A stretch of 64,000 nt of DNA from Candidatus Nanohalococcus occultus (GCF_029207735.1 NZ_CP104395.1:540692-604691), one strand, 5' to 3'. Shown: positions 48,319-57,731, counted from the first letter of the stretch. Made by a program: numbers and translations. Notes: generated from the sequence alone by a model not told the origin.

Positions 48319-48783
48319 ATGGTATTCGAAAGAGTAAAATCCAGGGTCGATAACAAACCGAACGTAGCAGTCTACGTCGACGGACCGAACGTAATCCGCA
48401 AAGAGTTCGACCTGGATCTTGACAGACTAAGAGAAGAGGTAGAAGAACTCGGACATCTAAAAATCGGCAAAGTATTCTTGAACCAGTATGCCTCCGAGAA
48501 ACTTATCGAGGCGATCGTATCACAGGGATTCGAAGCAGCACTCGGACTAGGCGGAGAGAAAGACAAGGAAAGCGATGTCGATGTCTACATGGCAGTCAAC
48601 GCAATGGAAGCAGTCTTCAACGACAGCATCGACACCGTTGTAATCGTTACAAGAGATACGGACTTCCTACCTGTTATCCAAAAGGCAAAGGAGCATGGGA
48701 AAAAGACCGTGGTCGTAGGAATGGAGCCAGGATTCTCTACAGCGCTGAAGAACGCTGCTGATAAAGTAATCGAGCTTGAATAG
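48319..48783 (+). CDS. NYN-domain (LabA-like, TIGR00288-type) protein
   Basis: A 154-residue protein with a PIN-like NYN fold. The acidic site is VYVDGPN (Asp21, Asn24), SDVDVYMAVN and RDTDFLPVIQ. Such domains are RNases, but the archaeal LabA-like group is little tested. TTTTTAACTC about 30 bases upstream serves as a TATA box. Located after tatD but with its own promoter. Confidence 0.82.
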   Translation: MVFERVKSRVDNKPNVAVYVDGPNVIRKEFDLDLDRLREEVEELGHLKIGKVFLNQYASEKLIEAIVSQGFEAALGLGGEKDKESDVDVYMAVNAMEAVFNDSIDTVVIVTRDTDFLPVIQKAKEHGKKTVVVGMEPGFSTALKNAADKVIELE

Positions 48784-48819
48784 AACTGTTTAAAACAGTG
48801 AGAGTTCTTTCAGAACTCA

Positions 48820-49128
48820 ATGCTTAGACCGGATCCTATCGGAGCCTTCGATCTCGCGATAGGAGTATTGATGTGGTTCACAGTATCGCCGCTGCCAGAA
48901 GTATTTGCCACAGCCCACGCCTCTGTGTTAATATTCAAGGGAGTTGGTACAATGTTGAAGTTCAGAGTTTTCCCGCCCGGCTCCGGGATAGTATTCGGCT
49001 TCGCCGACGTTATGAGCGCAGGAATTCTTTTCGTAGGTCAACCCCCATTGCTGGGAGGTTTTAAGGAGATAATTGCGTTAATACTGTTTGCCAAAGGCGG
49101 ATTAATGTTTACTTGGATACTTAGCTAG
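48820..49128 (+). CDS. small membrane protein
   Basis: A 102-residue integral membrane protein with about four hydrophobic helices (9-27, 31-48, 54-73, 78-101). There is no catalytic motif. The ending overlaps by eight bases with a small gene on the minus strand. It lies 36 bases after the NYN gene and may be cotranscribed with it. Confidence 0.65.
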   Translation: MLRPDPIGAFDLAIGVLMWFTVSPLPEVFATAHASVLIFKGVGTMLKFRVFPPGSGIVFGFADVMSAGILFVGQPPLLGGFKEIIALILFAKGGLMFTWILS

Positions 49129-49282
49129 AGTATTTGCGTTTTAGCTCCTGGATCATCCGTTTTTTCACCATTCCAGCGTCATCAGTATCATCTATCTTTT
49201 TCTCAAGTTCTTCCAGCTCTTCGACCTTTTTCTCATCGGATAGTTCATCGAAGTCTTCCGGTAGCTCTGCTTCAATATTCAT
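49121..49282 (-). CDS. 53-residue acidic helical protein
   Basis: A small frame starting MNIEAELPEDFDELS and ending ELKRKYSS, mostly a single charged helix (KKVEELEELEKKIDD). It starts with an ATGA overlap at the end of the disordered protein gene, so it is read from the same message. The longer plus-strand frame here is its shadow. It resembles small coiled-coil partners; function unknown. Confidence 0.6.
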   Translation of the reverse strand: MNIEAELPEDFDELSDEKKVEELEELEKKIDDTDDAGMVKKRMIQELKRKYSS

Positions 49283-49908
49283 CTGCGACCGCTCCGTCTC
49301 CCGCCGCGATTACGGCCTCCAGAGCCATTCTGGCCGTCAGCCAAGCTGTTACTGATACGTTTCAGAAGTTCGATTATCTGTTCGTTCTGGGATTTTAGCT
49401 CCTCGATTTCATCTCTCTGATCTGCGATCGAGTCCGTTGAGTTACCTCGGGAACCTCGATTTCTTTGATTAGGCTGGCTTCCTCTATCGTTCATCTCGAA
49501 ACCTGCGTTCTCCATTTTTCTTTGAGTATTCGAGCTTAGCTGAGGCTCCGAGCTTCCTGGCTCCGGGCGACCTGCCTGAGCGTTCGGAGTATCATTTCGC
49601 TGCCCCCGGGAGTTCCGACCAGTATTCTGCCGGCTTCTCTGGTTCTGTTGGCGTCCCGGCTGAGAGCGCCCAGCAGGACTCTGAGAACGTCCCTGCCCCT
49701 GATTCTGTCTTCCGGGAGACTGAGAGTTCTGTCCAAGCCCATCCGAACCCATACCGTCACTGCCGCCGAAATCGTTGTCACCGAAGTCACCGTCGGATTC
49801 AAAGGATGAGTCGAACTTCGAGTCCTCGAAGCCGTTGGATCCTGAATCCGATTCTGAGTCCTTGTGTCTGCCTGGAATAGAGTCTTTCACATCATCAAAA
49901 AGTCCCAT
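49279..49908 (-). CDS. disordered Q/G/R-rich protein with coiled coil
   Basis: A 209-residue low-complexity protein. Residues 1-60 are acidic with Gly-Asp-Phe repeats (DGDFGDNDFGGSDG), 60-150 are basic and Gln/Arg/Gly-rich (GRQNQGQGRSQSPAGRSQ), 160-185 form a coiled coil (RDEIEELKSQNEQIIELLKR), and the end is RG-rich (GRNRGGRRSGRR). Basic stretches are rare in this acidic proteome, so nucleic-acid or surface binding or phase separation is likely. It is divergent from the 560-residue gene and shares its promoter region. Confidence 0.7.
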   Translation of the reverse strand: MGLFDDVKDSIPGRHKDSESDSGSNGFEDSKFDSSFESDGDFGDNDFGGSDGMGSDGLGQNSQSPGRQNQGQGRSQSPAGRSQPGRQQNQRSRQNTGRNSRGQRNDTPNAQAGRPEPGSSEPQLSSNTQRKMENAGFEMNDRGSQPNQRNRGSRGNSTDSIADQRDEIEELKSQNEQIIELLKRISNSLADGQNGSGGRNRGGRRSGRR

Positions 49909-49990
49909 AAACCCAAAGTTAGCCTAGTCTGTTGATTAAACTTTGCCCTCTCAGCTGATTTTAAGTACAACAAGTTCCCTCTAATATAAT

Positions 49991-51673
49991 GTGAGTCACG
50001 GACACGACGATTCGGCAGGCTGTAAATACGGCCACATGTTCGAGGTACACGAGCAAGGAGGCGAGTTCCAACAAGAAGTCCAGGAAAAAATACAGAAAGG
50101 AGAGATTTCAAGCCTCGAAGAGCTTGAAAACGAAGAAGGCATGGGGCCGCTTTTCAACCAGATAATGGGAGAACATTTCAAGAAGCTGAAGGTATCGGCC
50201 GGCGGCCAGGGAACTCCTTACATGGTTTCATGGACGTGTGCGGACAGCTTCGATGAAGACTTAAACTACAGCGTCCACAAGACGAATGAAGATATTTTCG
50301 TGGCTCCGCAGTCGAACCTTCACCAGGAGTTCGCACAGAGAAAACAGCAGGCCGAACAACGCGTCAACCAGACACTTTCCGGTTTCTCCGATCTTAAACA
50401 GCAAAAACACTTGCTTGAACATGATATCCGGAAGCTACGTTCAAGGGTCGAGGCGTTAAACACTCATGATGATATCCAGTTGAAAGCTGATTTCGTCGAA
50501 CTGGTTGATGGTGCCGGCGGAGGCGCCCAGCAGGGAAGTGATGAAGCACCTTTGAAAACTTTGAGAGATCAGAACCTTTACCCATCAATTGTAGCGGATT
50601 TCTACGAGATGGACGGTCTGGACGATCTACGGAAGAAGGAAAATCTGGAGGATGCGGAGAAAGACGGGAAGCTCGCAAAGCTTCCGGCCAACGAGAAAGC
50701 GATCCTGAAGAAAAAGTTTGTGATGTATGAAAAGTGGAAGGATCTTTACGGCAGTGAGATCCAGAGAAAGCTGAAGGATCTGAAAGCTCAGCTGAAAAAC
50801 ATCGAGAGATCGATAGATGAGACTAAAAACAATCTTGAGCCTTACGTCCGGGATTTAGCTATGATTAACCCTAACGCAAGCCATTTGCTTAAAGGCGGGA
50901 TGGATTTTTACCCGGCGATCCAGGGAACGGCTTCGATGCGTAGAGATATTGAGTTCATCTGCTACAAGCCGCTGAAAAAATCCGAGTACGACATAGAGGT
51001 AATCGAAGACGAAGATGAGGCAACGCATTTCCGTGTTGTCGTGATCCATTCGGTACACGTAAACCTTGCTTCCGGTGAGCAGCCTAACTCTCCGGCCGGC
51101 GGACCTTCCTCTGCTACAGTGATGTACTATCCTGCCGTTGTCTGTAAACACGTTTTCAAAAACATTATCGAGCCACGGATCGAAAAGGAGAAAAACCGGT
51201 TCCAGCATATGATGGATGATTACGTCGGAGACTTCGATCCCGGAGACGGTCTCAGGTTCCGGCAGGCCAGAGAGAACAAAAACTGGAGCGTGCGGAAGCT
51301 GAGACGGGAGATAGGGAAGGAAGTACACGGCGAGGAAAAACAGATACCGCTCGAGTTCTCATCGTACATCAGACGGATAGAAGACGGAATGGACGAACCA
51401 GAGATTTTAACGAAAGGAGACGAATTCGAGAAAGGGAAAGAGTACTACGAGGCATGGACAGACCTACTGGATATAGAGGTCGATGAAGAAGACGAAAAAG
51501 GCCCCAGCGCCAGCGCACTTGATGAATACTTCGATAAACTTACCGGCAAGTACTGGGAGAACCCTTACGTCGCACCACCGGATGTAAACCCCATGAAAGA
51601 CCTGGAAAGCGAGATACAGTTCAGTTACTACTACGGCTACAAAATCGGCCTAGGACTGAATACAATGAAGTAA
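49991..51673 (+). CDS. 560-residue coiled-coil protein with HTH-like segment
   Basis: A large protein of no recognised family. It begins MSHGHDDSAGCKYGHMFEVH. Coiled coils occur at about 115-165 (RKQQAEQRVNQTL, LKQQKHLLEHDIRKL) and 245-290. The region 300-400 is beta-rich (FRVVVIHSVHVNLASGEQ). Residues about 425-460 (GLRFRQARENKNWSVRKLRR) look like an Xre-type helix-turn-helix. The start is GTG at 49991 (an overlapping ATG is followed by a stop). It is followed after 43 bases by the 801-residue barrel protein, and the two likely work together. Confidence 0.65.
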   Translation: MSHGHDDSAGCKYGHMFEVHEQGGEFQQEVQEKIQKGEISSLEELENEEGMGPLFNQIMGEHFKKLKVSAGGQGTPYMVSWTCADSFDEDLNYSVHKTNEDIFVAPQSNLHQEFAQRKQQAEQRVNQTLSGFSDLKQQKHLLEHDIRKLRSRVEALNTHDDIQLKADFVELVDGAGGGAQQGSDEAPLKTLRDQNLYPSIVADFYEMDGLDDLRKKENLEDAEKDGKLAKLPANEKAILKKKFVMYEKWKDLYGSEIQRKLKDLKAQLKNIERSIDETKNNLEPYVRDLAMINPNASHLLKGGMDFYPAIQGTASMRRDIEFICYKPLKKSEYDIEVIEDEDEATHFRVVVIHSVHVNLASGEQPNSPAGGPSSATVMYYPAVVCKHVFKNIIEPRIEKEKNRFQHMMDDYVGDFDPGDGLRFRQARENKNWSVRKLRREIGKEVHGEEKQIPLEFSSYIRRIEDGMDEPEILTKGDEFEKGKEYYEAWTDLLDIEVDEEDEKGPSASALDEYFDKLTGKYWENPYVAPPDVNPMKDLESEIQFSYYYGYKIGLGLNTMK

Positions 51674-51716
51674 AAATGATTGAGACAACTGTGAAAGAAA
51701 CGGAGCTGGTATAGAC

Positions 51717-54122
51717 GTGGCATCACACCTCTTAGATTCAATCAGGAAAAGACTCGGTATAGAAGAAGGAGACGAGGAGCCAGACACATTCGATGACATG
51801 CACTACATGGTCGGTAACACGACTGGTTTGAACATCGGACAGATTCCCGGACCTATCGATCAACGTATCGGCCGGATGGCACAGATCGGAGGAGAAACCC
51901 TCGAGATCACACTTTCGAACCCGGCAACTTTCCAACTGGACAGACCGGAGATGATGAACGTTATAGACCGCCTGGACTTCGAGAAAATCACGCTACACGG
52001 AGATCCCAACCTTGGATTCACCAGCGCGTACGCGACCCGGACACGCGGCGGAGCAGGTTTCAACATCGTACACCGTTATTTCAACAGCTACCTTGAACAC
52101 ATGGCCTCTTTCGCCTGGCAGGCACGTCAACAGGACCGGTTTGATGTAGACTATGTGAACATGCACGCATCGACCGATTCAATTCCCTCCCGAGACGAGA
52201 TCCAGGCAACCGACAAATCACTTGATCCGCTCGGAGTCCGGATAAGCGATGTGAAAAACGATGAGATAGATGACGTAAAGAACGTGGAAAACATCTACGA
52301 AGACAAAGACTACCTCGAGCTACTCTTCGAGTTCCTTATACTAGGAGACGTCAATGAGTCCGCTATACCTCAGCTTTACAGCGGCTTCTTTGTAAACCAT
52401 TCAGGGAAATTCGAGGACGACTGGCGCCAGGTACGATTAGAGGAAGTGAACGATAAGTTCGAAGAGTTAGACGAAGATGGAGAGGAAGTAAGTGACGACC
52501 AGTGGAAGGTAGTTGCCAACACAGGTAACTTACAGAGCGACATCATAGAAAAAATAATTGAAGAAGACATAGTGCCTCAGAACATAGCAGGACCGGATGA
52601 GATAAGAGGGCTTTTCAACAGAAGGAACGGCATACAGACCGGGGTCGCAGGTATAGTCAGGGAGGCCGAGAACACGAACGGTGTCGACTCGGAAGAACTT
52701 AAAGAAGAGCTACGTGCCACAATAACAGATCTATGGAGATCCTCAGACAAGTACGAGCAAAAACAGTCTGCTCTGGTCAACGTACCTAACCACATTAATG
52801 AACTGGACATTACCCAGCCCGCCGCCGAGAAAATCGAGGAAAAGGCCCGGAAAACTTTCGCCGGACGGGAGGAGATGTACCAAGAAGACGAATACGAACA
52901 AGCAGATGGAAACCCCCAACTCGATCTTATACAAGATCTTTTCGACAGTAGAGCGCTTAACCGCGAAGTCGATAAAGAATCTAAAGTGTTTTTCCATATG
53001 ATGCCGGCTTGGATGCAGGCACAGCCAAAGGGATCGGCACCGCGTTTCATCTGGGACTACATCGTGGGAACGAACGAGAACAAAACTGATGATATAGATC
53101 TGACGGATTTTGAAGACTACACCCAGTTCATTGACGACGAAAGACAGAATGAACTGGACGTTATCGCAGCCGTAGGCTGTTGTTACATCTGGGGGCATTT
53201 CACTCAACGGAAAAACAAGTTCGACCAAAAAACCTTCAAACCAACCAGAGAGAAGACCGCGGAAGGATTCAAGCTACCTGAGCTGGAAAAAGATTACTAC
53301 ACCTGGATACAGTGGCTTGGAAAGTTCGATCTAAAGGTCAACATCGAGGCAATGTATGGAAGCCCGGGAGGACTGTTAAGGGTTTGGCGGCCGAAAGACA
53401 TCGCCGTACTGTGTCATTCCATAGACATTACCGCTCAAAAACAGATCGAAGACTACAACGGCGAGACTGATCACCTAGTCAAGTTCACGATCGATATGGA
53501 ACACACCGCATCATTCGGTGTCGATCCATGGGCAGAGATGGAGAAGTTGAGGGACAACGAGAAAAAGATTGCGAAGGCGGCGGCCAAAAACAAGGTTAGC
53601 CTAGACATAGACGAAGATAAACCATTGGCCAAGGTCGTAAAGACCTACCACCTCACAAAGCCAGGCTGGGAGCAACAAAGCGGTCACAGACACGGACCTT
53701 TCTCCCGGGGAGATGAAACCCTCTACCAGTGGCTTTACCGAATGGTTGAGGCAGGATTCGCCCGTAACCCGGACGATAAAGCAATTGTGATGTTCGAGGT
53801 TGGAGGAGAGTACCGCGAGGAGATGTTTGTAACCCGTGTCGCCCTAGATATGATTCAGAGAGGAATTAAACCAAAGGACCTCAACCCTGAGGACATTCCA
53901 CTGGAAGGCGAGTATGAAAGCACCGATCAGGCCTTGATGGCTCGTTTCTTCGGACTTGACAAACCACAGTTTAACTCGGAGATGACTAAGATAGAGGATC
54001 ACGCATTCGACCCGCTCGATAACTTACTGGAAGCTGAATCCTTCGATCACACTTACTCTGGCAGCGGGTACATACAGGGCGGTGGACGTCCAGGCGAATG
54101 GATGAGTGAGGAAAATCAGTAG
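51717..54122 (+). CDS. giant xylose-isomerase/endonuclease IV-like barrel with large insertion
   Basis: An 801-residue protein with a split TIM barrel. The N-terminal part (about 30-165) has early barrel strands (GGETLEITLSNP, FEKITLHGDPN, DVDYVNMHAST). After an insertion of some 250-300 residues the barrel resumes (LVKFTIDMEHTASFGVDPW) and the metal ligands follow: Asp/His in DMEH, His in KTYHLTKPG, HRHGPFSRGD (His-x-His) and Glu in VMFEVGGEY. Endonuclease IV cuts DNA at abasic sites; xylose isomerase turns sugars. The ligands are kept, so it is probably an active metal enzyme. The start is GTG at 51717. No family with such an insertion is known to me. Confidence 0.65.
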   Translation: MASHLLDSIRKRLGIEEGDEEPDTFDDMHYMVGNTTGLNIGQIPGPIDQRIGRMAQIGGETLEITLSNPATFQLDRPEMMNVIDRLDFEKITLHGDPNLGFTSAYATRTRGGAGFNIVHRYFNSYLEHMASFAWQARQQDRFDVDYVNMHASTDSIPSRDEIQATDKSLDPLGVRISDVKNDEIDDVKNVENIYEDKDYLELLFEFLILGDVNESAIPQLYSGFFVNHSGKFEDDWRQVRLEEVNDKFEELDEDGEEVSDDQWKVVANTGNLQSDIIEKIIEEDIVPQNIAGPDEIRGLFNRRNGIQTGVAGIVREAENTNGVDSEELKEELRATITDLWRSSDKYEQKQSALVNVPNHINELDITQPAAEKIEEKARKTFAGREEMYQEDEYEQADGNPQLDLIQDLFDSRALNREVDKESKVFFHMMPAWMQAQPKGSAPRFIWDYIVGTNENKTDDIDLTDFEDYTQFIDDERQNELDVIAAVGCCYIWGHFTQRKNKFDQKTFKPTREKTAEGFKLPELEKDYYTWIQWLGKFDLKVNIEAMYGSPGGLLRVWRPKDIAVLCHSIDITAQKQIEDYNGETDHLVKFTIDMEHTASFGVDPWAEMEKLRDNEKKIAKAAAKNKVSLDIDEDKPLAKVVKTYHLTKPGWEQQSGHRHGPFSRGDETLYQWLYRMVEAGFARNPDDKAIVMFEVGGEYREEMFVTRVALDMIQRGIKPKDLNPEDIPLEGEYESTDQALMARFFGLDKPQFNSEMTKIEDHAFDPLDNLLEAESFDHTYSGSGYIQGGGRPGEWMSEENQ

Positions 54123-54919
54123 TCCAGACCGTTCTCTGAGAGCGGTTTTGCGATCTTCTTTGCCTTATCCTTTGCTGACTGTCCTGCCCAGTTTTTGAAA
54201 CGTTCGGCGGCTAGTAAGTCCCGTAACTGCTGTCTGTCATCTGTGACAGGCACTCCGGCTACGATGTACTCGTTTTCCGGAGAGTTAAATTCGTATTCAA
54301 AGGATTGCTCGTCTTGAACGAATACATCTCCGGGCGGCAAGCCGCTTCCAGCCCGATTAATTCGCTCGGAGAACGGCAGACCTCCTGGCACGGACATCAT
54401 ACCGCCGCGTACAAACTCTCTGCGGGAAGAGAAACCGCTGACACTCATTGAAGGGAAATCCGGGAACTCAAGTAAGTAGCCGTCGGAGACACCGGAGTGT
54501 TCAAGCTGTTTTCCTGCCTCGATACTTGTTCTCTGGACGTTATAGCTTGGAGGAAGTAATACAAGCGGTTCGTCTTCGGAGACAGCTTCCTTTAGCCCTG
54601 CGAGTTCTGCGGCTCTGCTGGACTCGCCTTCGTAGCTGAAGGCCTCAATGTTATCGAAAAGATCGTCTCTTTCATACAGCTCAGGATCTCTATCATTTAC
54701 AAGCACTCTGCCGAATTCGCAGTCAAAGCTTCCCAGTGCGTCCGTATAAGCTTCGATATCAGGGTTTCCAAGCATTACGGCAGTGTAATCCTGTGGGAAA
54801 CCGGATTCCTCCATTAACTCTTCTACCTCCCGAAGCTGGATAGAGTCTTCGTACCCAGAGTGAGTCCGAACATTATCGGGTACGAGACCTTCAATCACAC
54901 CCGACTCTTGATTACTCAT
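54116..54919 (-). CDS. unknown 267-residue acidic protein
   Basis: A soluble acidic protein with no recognised family. It opens with MSNQESGVIEGLVPD, has possible Rossmann-like strand-helix units at 45-120 (YTAVMLGNPDIEAYTDAL; GRVLVNDRDPELYE; PLVLLPPSY), and a Gly/Ser-rich middle (SMSVSGFSSRREFVRGG). The C-terminus is basic and Lys-rich (KDKAKKIAKPL). It overlaps the end of the 801-residue gene by seven bases. Methyltransferase-like folds show such patterns, but no motif proves it. Confidence 0.55.
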   Translation of the reverse strand: MSNQESGVIEGLVPDNVRTHSGYEDSIQLREVEELMEESGFPQDYTAVMLGNPDIEAYTDALGSFDCEFGRVLVNDRDPELYERDDLFDNIEAFSYEGESSRAAELAGLKEAVSEDEPLVLLPPSYNVQRTSIEAGKQLEHSGVSDGYLLEFPDFPSMSVSGFSSRREFVRGGMMSVPGGLPFSERINRAGSGLPPGDVFVQDEQSFEYEFNSPENEYIVAGVPVTDDRQQLRDLLAAERFKNWAGQSAKDKAKKIAKPLSENGLDY

Positions 54920-54978
54920 AAGTCACAAATCATAGCAAGATTTTTAAGGATAGCCCATCAACGTCTTAATATAATACC

Positions 54979-56196
54979 ATGAGTCACAAGGACAACATCA
55001 AGGAGATGCGTGAGAAGTCTAAGGAAAGCCGGATGAAAAGCGCCGAGGAGTTCGCGGACAAGCTGGTCGATAAACTAGGCGATAAAGTCAAATGTGTGGC
55101 CGTCTGGGGATCTGTTCCTAAAGGCGAACACGGATACGACAGCGATATCGATACCCTTGTGATTCTAGACGATACAAAACTACAGAACGACGTCCCACAG
55201 GACGCACGGGACAAGATCAAACGGAAAGTAACCGATCTAGCCAAGGAAACCGATGAAAGAATCACTATCCAGTACTTCCCGTTCCTGACAGAGTTCTGGG
55301 ACTCACTGAGAAGCGGAGAGCCGATCGCAATCGAAGCAGTGCGTAACGGAGAAGCAGTTTATGACGTTGGAATCTTCATGCCTGCGAAGAGACTTTTACA
55401 GAGAGGAAAGATTTCGGGAACCCAGGAATCGGTTAAAAAACGGTTGAATCTTGCGGCAAGCGGATACAAGAAAGCTGAAAATACTTTGAGAAGCTCGATT
55501 CCGCACAAGTTAGAGCAGGCAATGGCTAACGCAGGTCAGGCACCGATCATGCTCGCCGGAAAACAGCCACCGGCCAAGGAAAAGGTCCCTGAAGTACTAG
55601 AAGAGATGTTTGTCGAAAACGACATGCTGGAAGAGGAGTTCATCGAGAAAGCACAGGCAATCTATGACTTCGCAGATGTAGGCGAGAAGGAAAGCGATAA
55701 AGTCACCGGAGAGATGGTTGAAGAACACCTCCAGATGACAGATGACTTCGTGCGTAGAATGCACCAGCTCGTCTCCCAGATAGGCGCCCAGAAGAAGGTC
55801 AGAGGGCTTTACGATGACTACAAGAACTTCCTTAAGGCAAACGTCGCCGCGCTTAGAGCAGAGGACATCGAACCACCGGAAGATCGTGAGGATTTACCGG
55901 AGGTAGTAGCCTCTAACCTGGATCTAGGAGAGGAACACAACGAGCTGTTCGAAAGATGGGACGAACTCATAAGCAAGGTGAAGGAAAAATCCCTCAGCGA
56001 GGTCAACGACAAGGAGCTATACGACCTACAGAGCGAGTCAAGAGAGTTTGTCTCAACTGTTGGAAGAGACATCCAGAAGGCAAAACAGGATGCTGAGAAG
56101 ATGAGTCCTAAGATGGATCCTGAAAAGATCGCGAAGGCCGCTGACACCGAAGGCATGACGCCCGACGTGAATGGAGAGAAGAAGGGAGAGGAGTAG
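54979..56196 (+). CDS. MNT-type nucleotidyltransferase with helical HEPN-like tail
   Basis: A 405-residue protein. The nucleotidyltransferase motif is WGSVPKGEHGYDSDIDTLVIL spread over residues 43-63: Gly-Ser, then Asp-x-Asp (DSDID). Then a helical domain at about 140-270 (ANAGQAPIMLAGKQPPAKEK) with the pattern of HEPN-like proteins, followed by helices and a Lys/Glu-rich tail (KMSPKMDPEKIAKAADTEG). MNT-HEPN pairs act as toxin-antitoxin systems in many prokaryotes; here the two parts are on one protein. A TATA box (TTAATATAAT) lies just upstream of the ATG. Confidence 0.75.
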   Translation: MSHKDNIKEMREKSKESRMKSAEEFADKLVDKLGDKVKCVAVWGSVPKGEHGYDSDIDTLVILDDTKLQNDVPQDARDKIKRKVTDLAKETDERITIQYFPFLTEFWDSLRSGEPIAIEAVRNGEAVYDVGIFMPAKRLLQRGKISGTQESVKKRLNLAASGYKKAENTLRSSIPHKLEQAMANAGQAPIMLAGKQPPAKEKVPEVLEEMFVENDMLEEEFIEKAQAIYDFADVGEKESDKVTGEMVEEHLQMTDDFVRRMHQLVSQIGAQKKVRGLYDDYKNFLKANVAALRAEDIEPPEDREDLPEVVASNLDLGEEHNELFERWDELISKVKEKSLSEVNDKELYDLQSESREFVSTVGRDIQKAKQDAEKMSPKMDPEKIAKAADTEGMTPDVNGEKKGEE

Positions 56197-56225
56197 CTCC
56201 TCTCAAAATCTTTCTACATTTGATC

Positions 56226-56972
56226 TCAAAGATTTGAGTTCATAGTTCTTACTTGTTCATCGGAAAACTCCAGACAAGTATCACTCGTAATCTCGTAGTT
56301 CATTATATCATCTTCCCGCTCCGTATGTTCCAGTCCCAAGGTGTGACCTATCTCGTGTACTGTGCCTTTAACGCGGTAAGGCTCATCGAAGGCCATCACA
56401 GCCCTAGGTGAGGAACCTTGAATCGTCTTACCGTCAACCCAGAGTTCTTGTCCGTCTACAAAAGTTTTTAACTGGCCTTTGTTCGGCATCTCCGGTTTCC
56501 CAGGAACGAAAAACAACTGAATTGCGTTTCCTTTCATAATAGGGTCTGTCTGCTCGCTCCATAAGCTGTCTCGATCTTCAAGTAGTTCAGGAGCTACAGA
56601 TCCGTACTGTTGGTAGTCCGTTCTATCTAGTTTTTCCTCATTTTCCAACAGGACAGAGTTCAGACCAGTATCTTCAAGCAGACTTTCAATTATCTCTATG
56701 TCCTCCTCTGGCATCTCTTCGCCTTCGACGTAGTGAATGTCAAAAAGAAGATTTTCCTGATTTTTATCTATTTTCTGGACCTGTGGCTCCGGATAGTTAC
56801 TGTAGAGAAACTCTTCGAACTGTCGGTCAATTTCTTCTGGCTCTACAGCCAGTTCGGGTTCGAGTTCGGACTCCAGAGCAAATCCTAGTGTGCTGGAGTA
56901 ACCTGTCGCACCAACAGCAGCCAGAAGGTACTCTCTCCGGTTTAAACTGATTTCCTCGCCGTCCTCGGACAT
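56226..56972 (-). CDS. secreted metzincin-type metalloprotease with Tat-like signal
   Basis: A 248-residue exported protease. The zinc site is HEIGHTLGLEH (206-216: His206, Glu207, His210, His216) with the Met-turn IMNY (Met224), the marks of metzincins such as matrixins. The N-terminus (NRREYLLAAVGATGY, 11-25) has twin Arg and a short hydrophobic stretch, as in Tat signals, common in halophilic archaea. Acidic loops fit work in salt. It may cleave extracellular proteins or those of a host. Confidence 0.82.
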   Translation of the reverse strand: MSEDGEEISLNRREYLLAAVGATGYSSTLGFALESELEPELAVEPEEIDRQFEEFLYSNYPEPQVQKIDKNQENLLFDIHYVEGEEMPEEDIEIIESLLEDTGLNSVLLENEEKLDRTDYQQYGSVAPELLEDRDSLWSEQTDPIMKGNAIQLFFVPGKPEMPNKGQLKTFVDGQELWVDGKTIQGSSPRAVMAFDEPYRVKGTVHEIGHTLGLEHTEREDDIMNYEITSDTCLEFSDEQVRTMNSNL

Positions 56973-57098
56973 AGTTAACCGTTACAAAAACAGGCGATAA
57001 ATACCATATCTATTTACCGGCATATATACAGAAGCAAATACATTTGGAAAAGAACCAGAAAACTGAAGAAGATAATATAAGGAAAAGACGTGGGGGAA

Positions 57099-57731
57099 CT
57101 ATTCCTCGCTGTTCATGTCCTTAACCTTCTTCATACGGAAGGTCTCTTCCCTCTCGGATTCCTCCAAGGCTTGGGACACCGTGTCAAGATCGGCCTTTAG
57201 CTCAGGAACGACTTTGTGTTCCAGTGCGTTGACCCTTCTCTTCGTCTTCTTAATCTCTTCAAGAAGCTTGATGATCCGTGTCTGGGTCTCTGCGGCCTCG
57301 ACAATCTTTTCCAGCAGCTCCTCGTATTTATCCGCCACTGAATCAATTCTGGAGGTTGATGAGGTTATTCCGTACTCTCTTTCAAGCACGTTTTTCCTTA
57401 CATCGGTCTCAGCGTTGATCTCCGGGACCTTAACGCCCATGATGTTCTGTGTGCGGCTTGAGACCTTCGGAGCGTTCTCAATGGGCAGCGCTGAGGACTT
57501 GATCGCATCCTCTCCATCGTAGACCTTAGCAAGCTTCAACTTAAGCGTTGCTTCCCCGTAAAGATTAGCTAGCTCCTTGTTGATCTCTTTGGCATCTCCT
57601 GCGATCTCCATGAACTCGTGGATCAGTCCGTCACGTTTTTTCTCTAGTATGTCGTGACCTCCTTCCGCTAGATCAATGCGTTCTTTCAATCGAAGCTCTT
57701 CCGAGCGTGTCTTTTTCACATCGTTGCTCAT
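57099..57731 (-). CDS. atpD: A-type ATP synthase subunit D
   Basis: A 210-residue central-stalk subunit: long antiparallel helices at the two ends (SEELRLKERIDLAEGGHDIL; ETQTRIIKLLEEIKKTKRRV) and a beta part in the middle. KTKRRVNALEHKVVP is the typical C-terminal block. The ATG at 57731 overlaps the TAA of the 88-residue gene (TAATG). It is the last gene of the operon. Subunit D turns with F inside the A3B3 head. Confidence 0.92.
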   Translation of the reverse strand: MSNDVKKTRSEELRLKERIDLAEGGHDILEKKRDGLIHEFMEIAGDAKEINKELANLYGEATLKLKLAKVYDGEDAIKSSALPIENAPKVSSRTQNIMGVKVPEINAETDVRKNVLEREYGITSSTSRIDSVADKYEELLEKIVEAAETQTRIIKLLEEIKKTKRRVNALEHKVVPELKADLDTVSQALEESEREETFRMKKVKDMNSEE

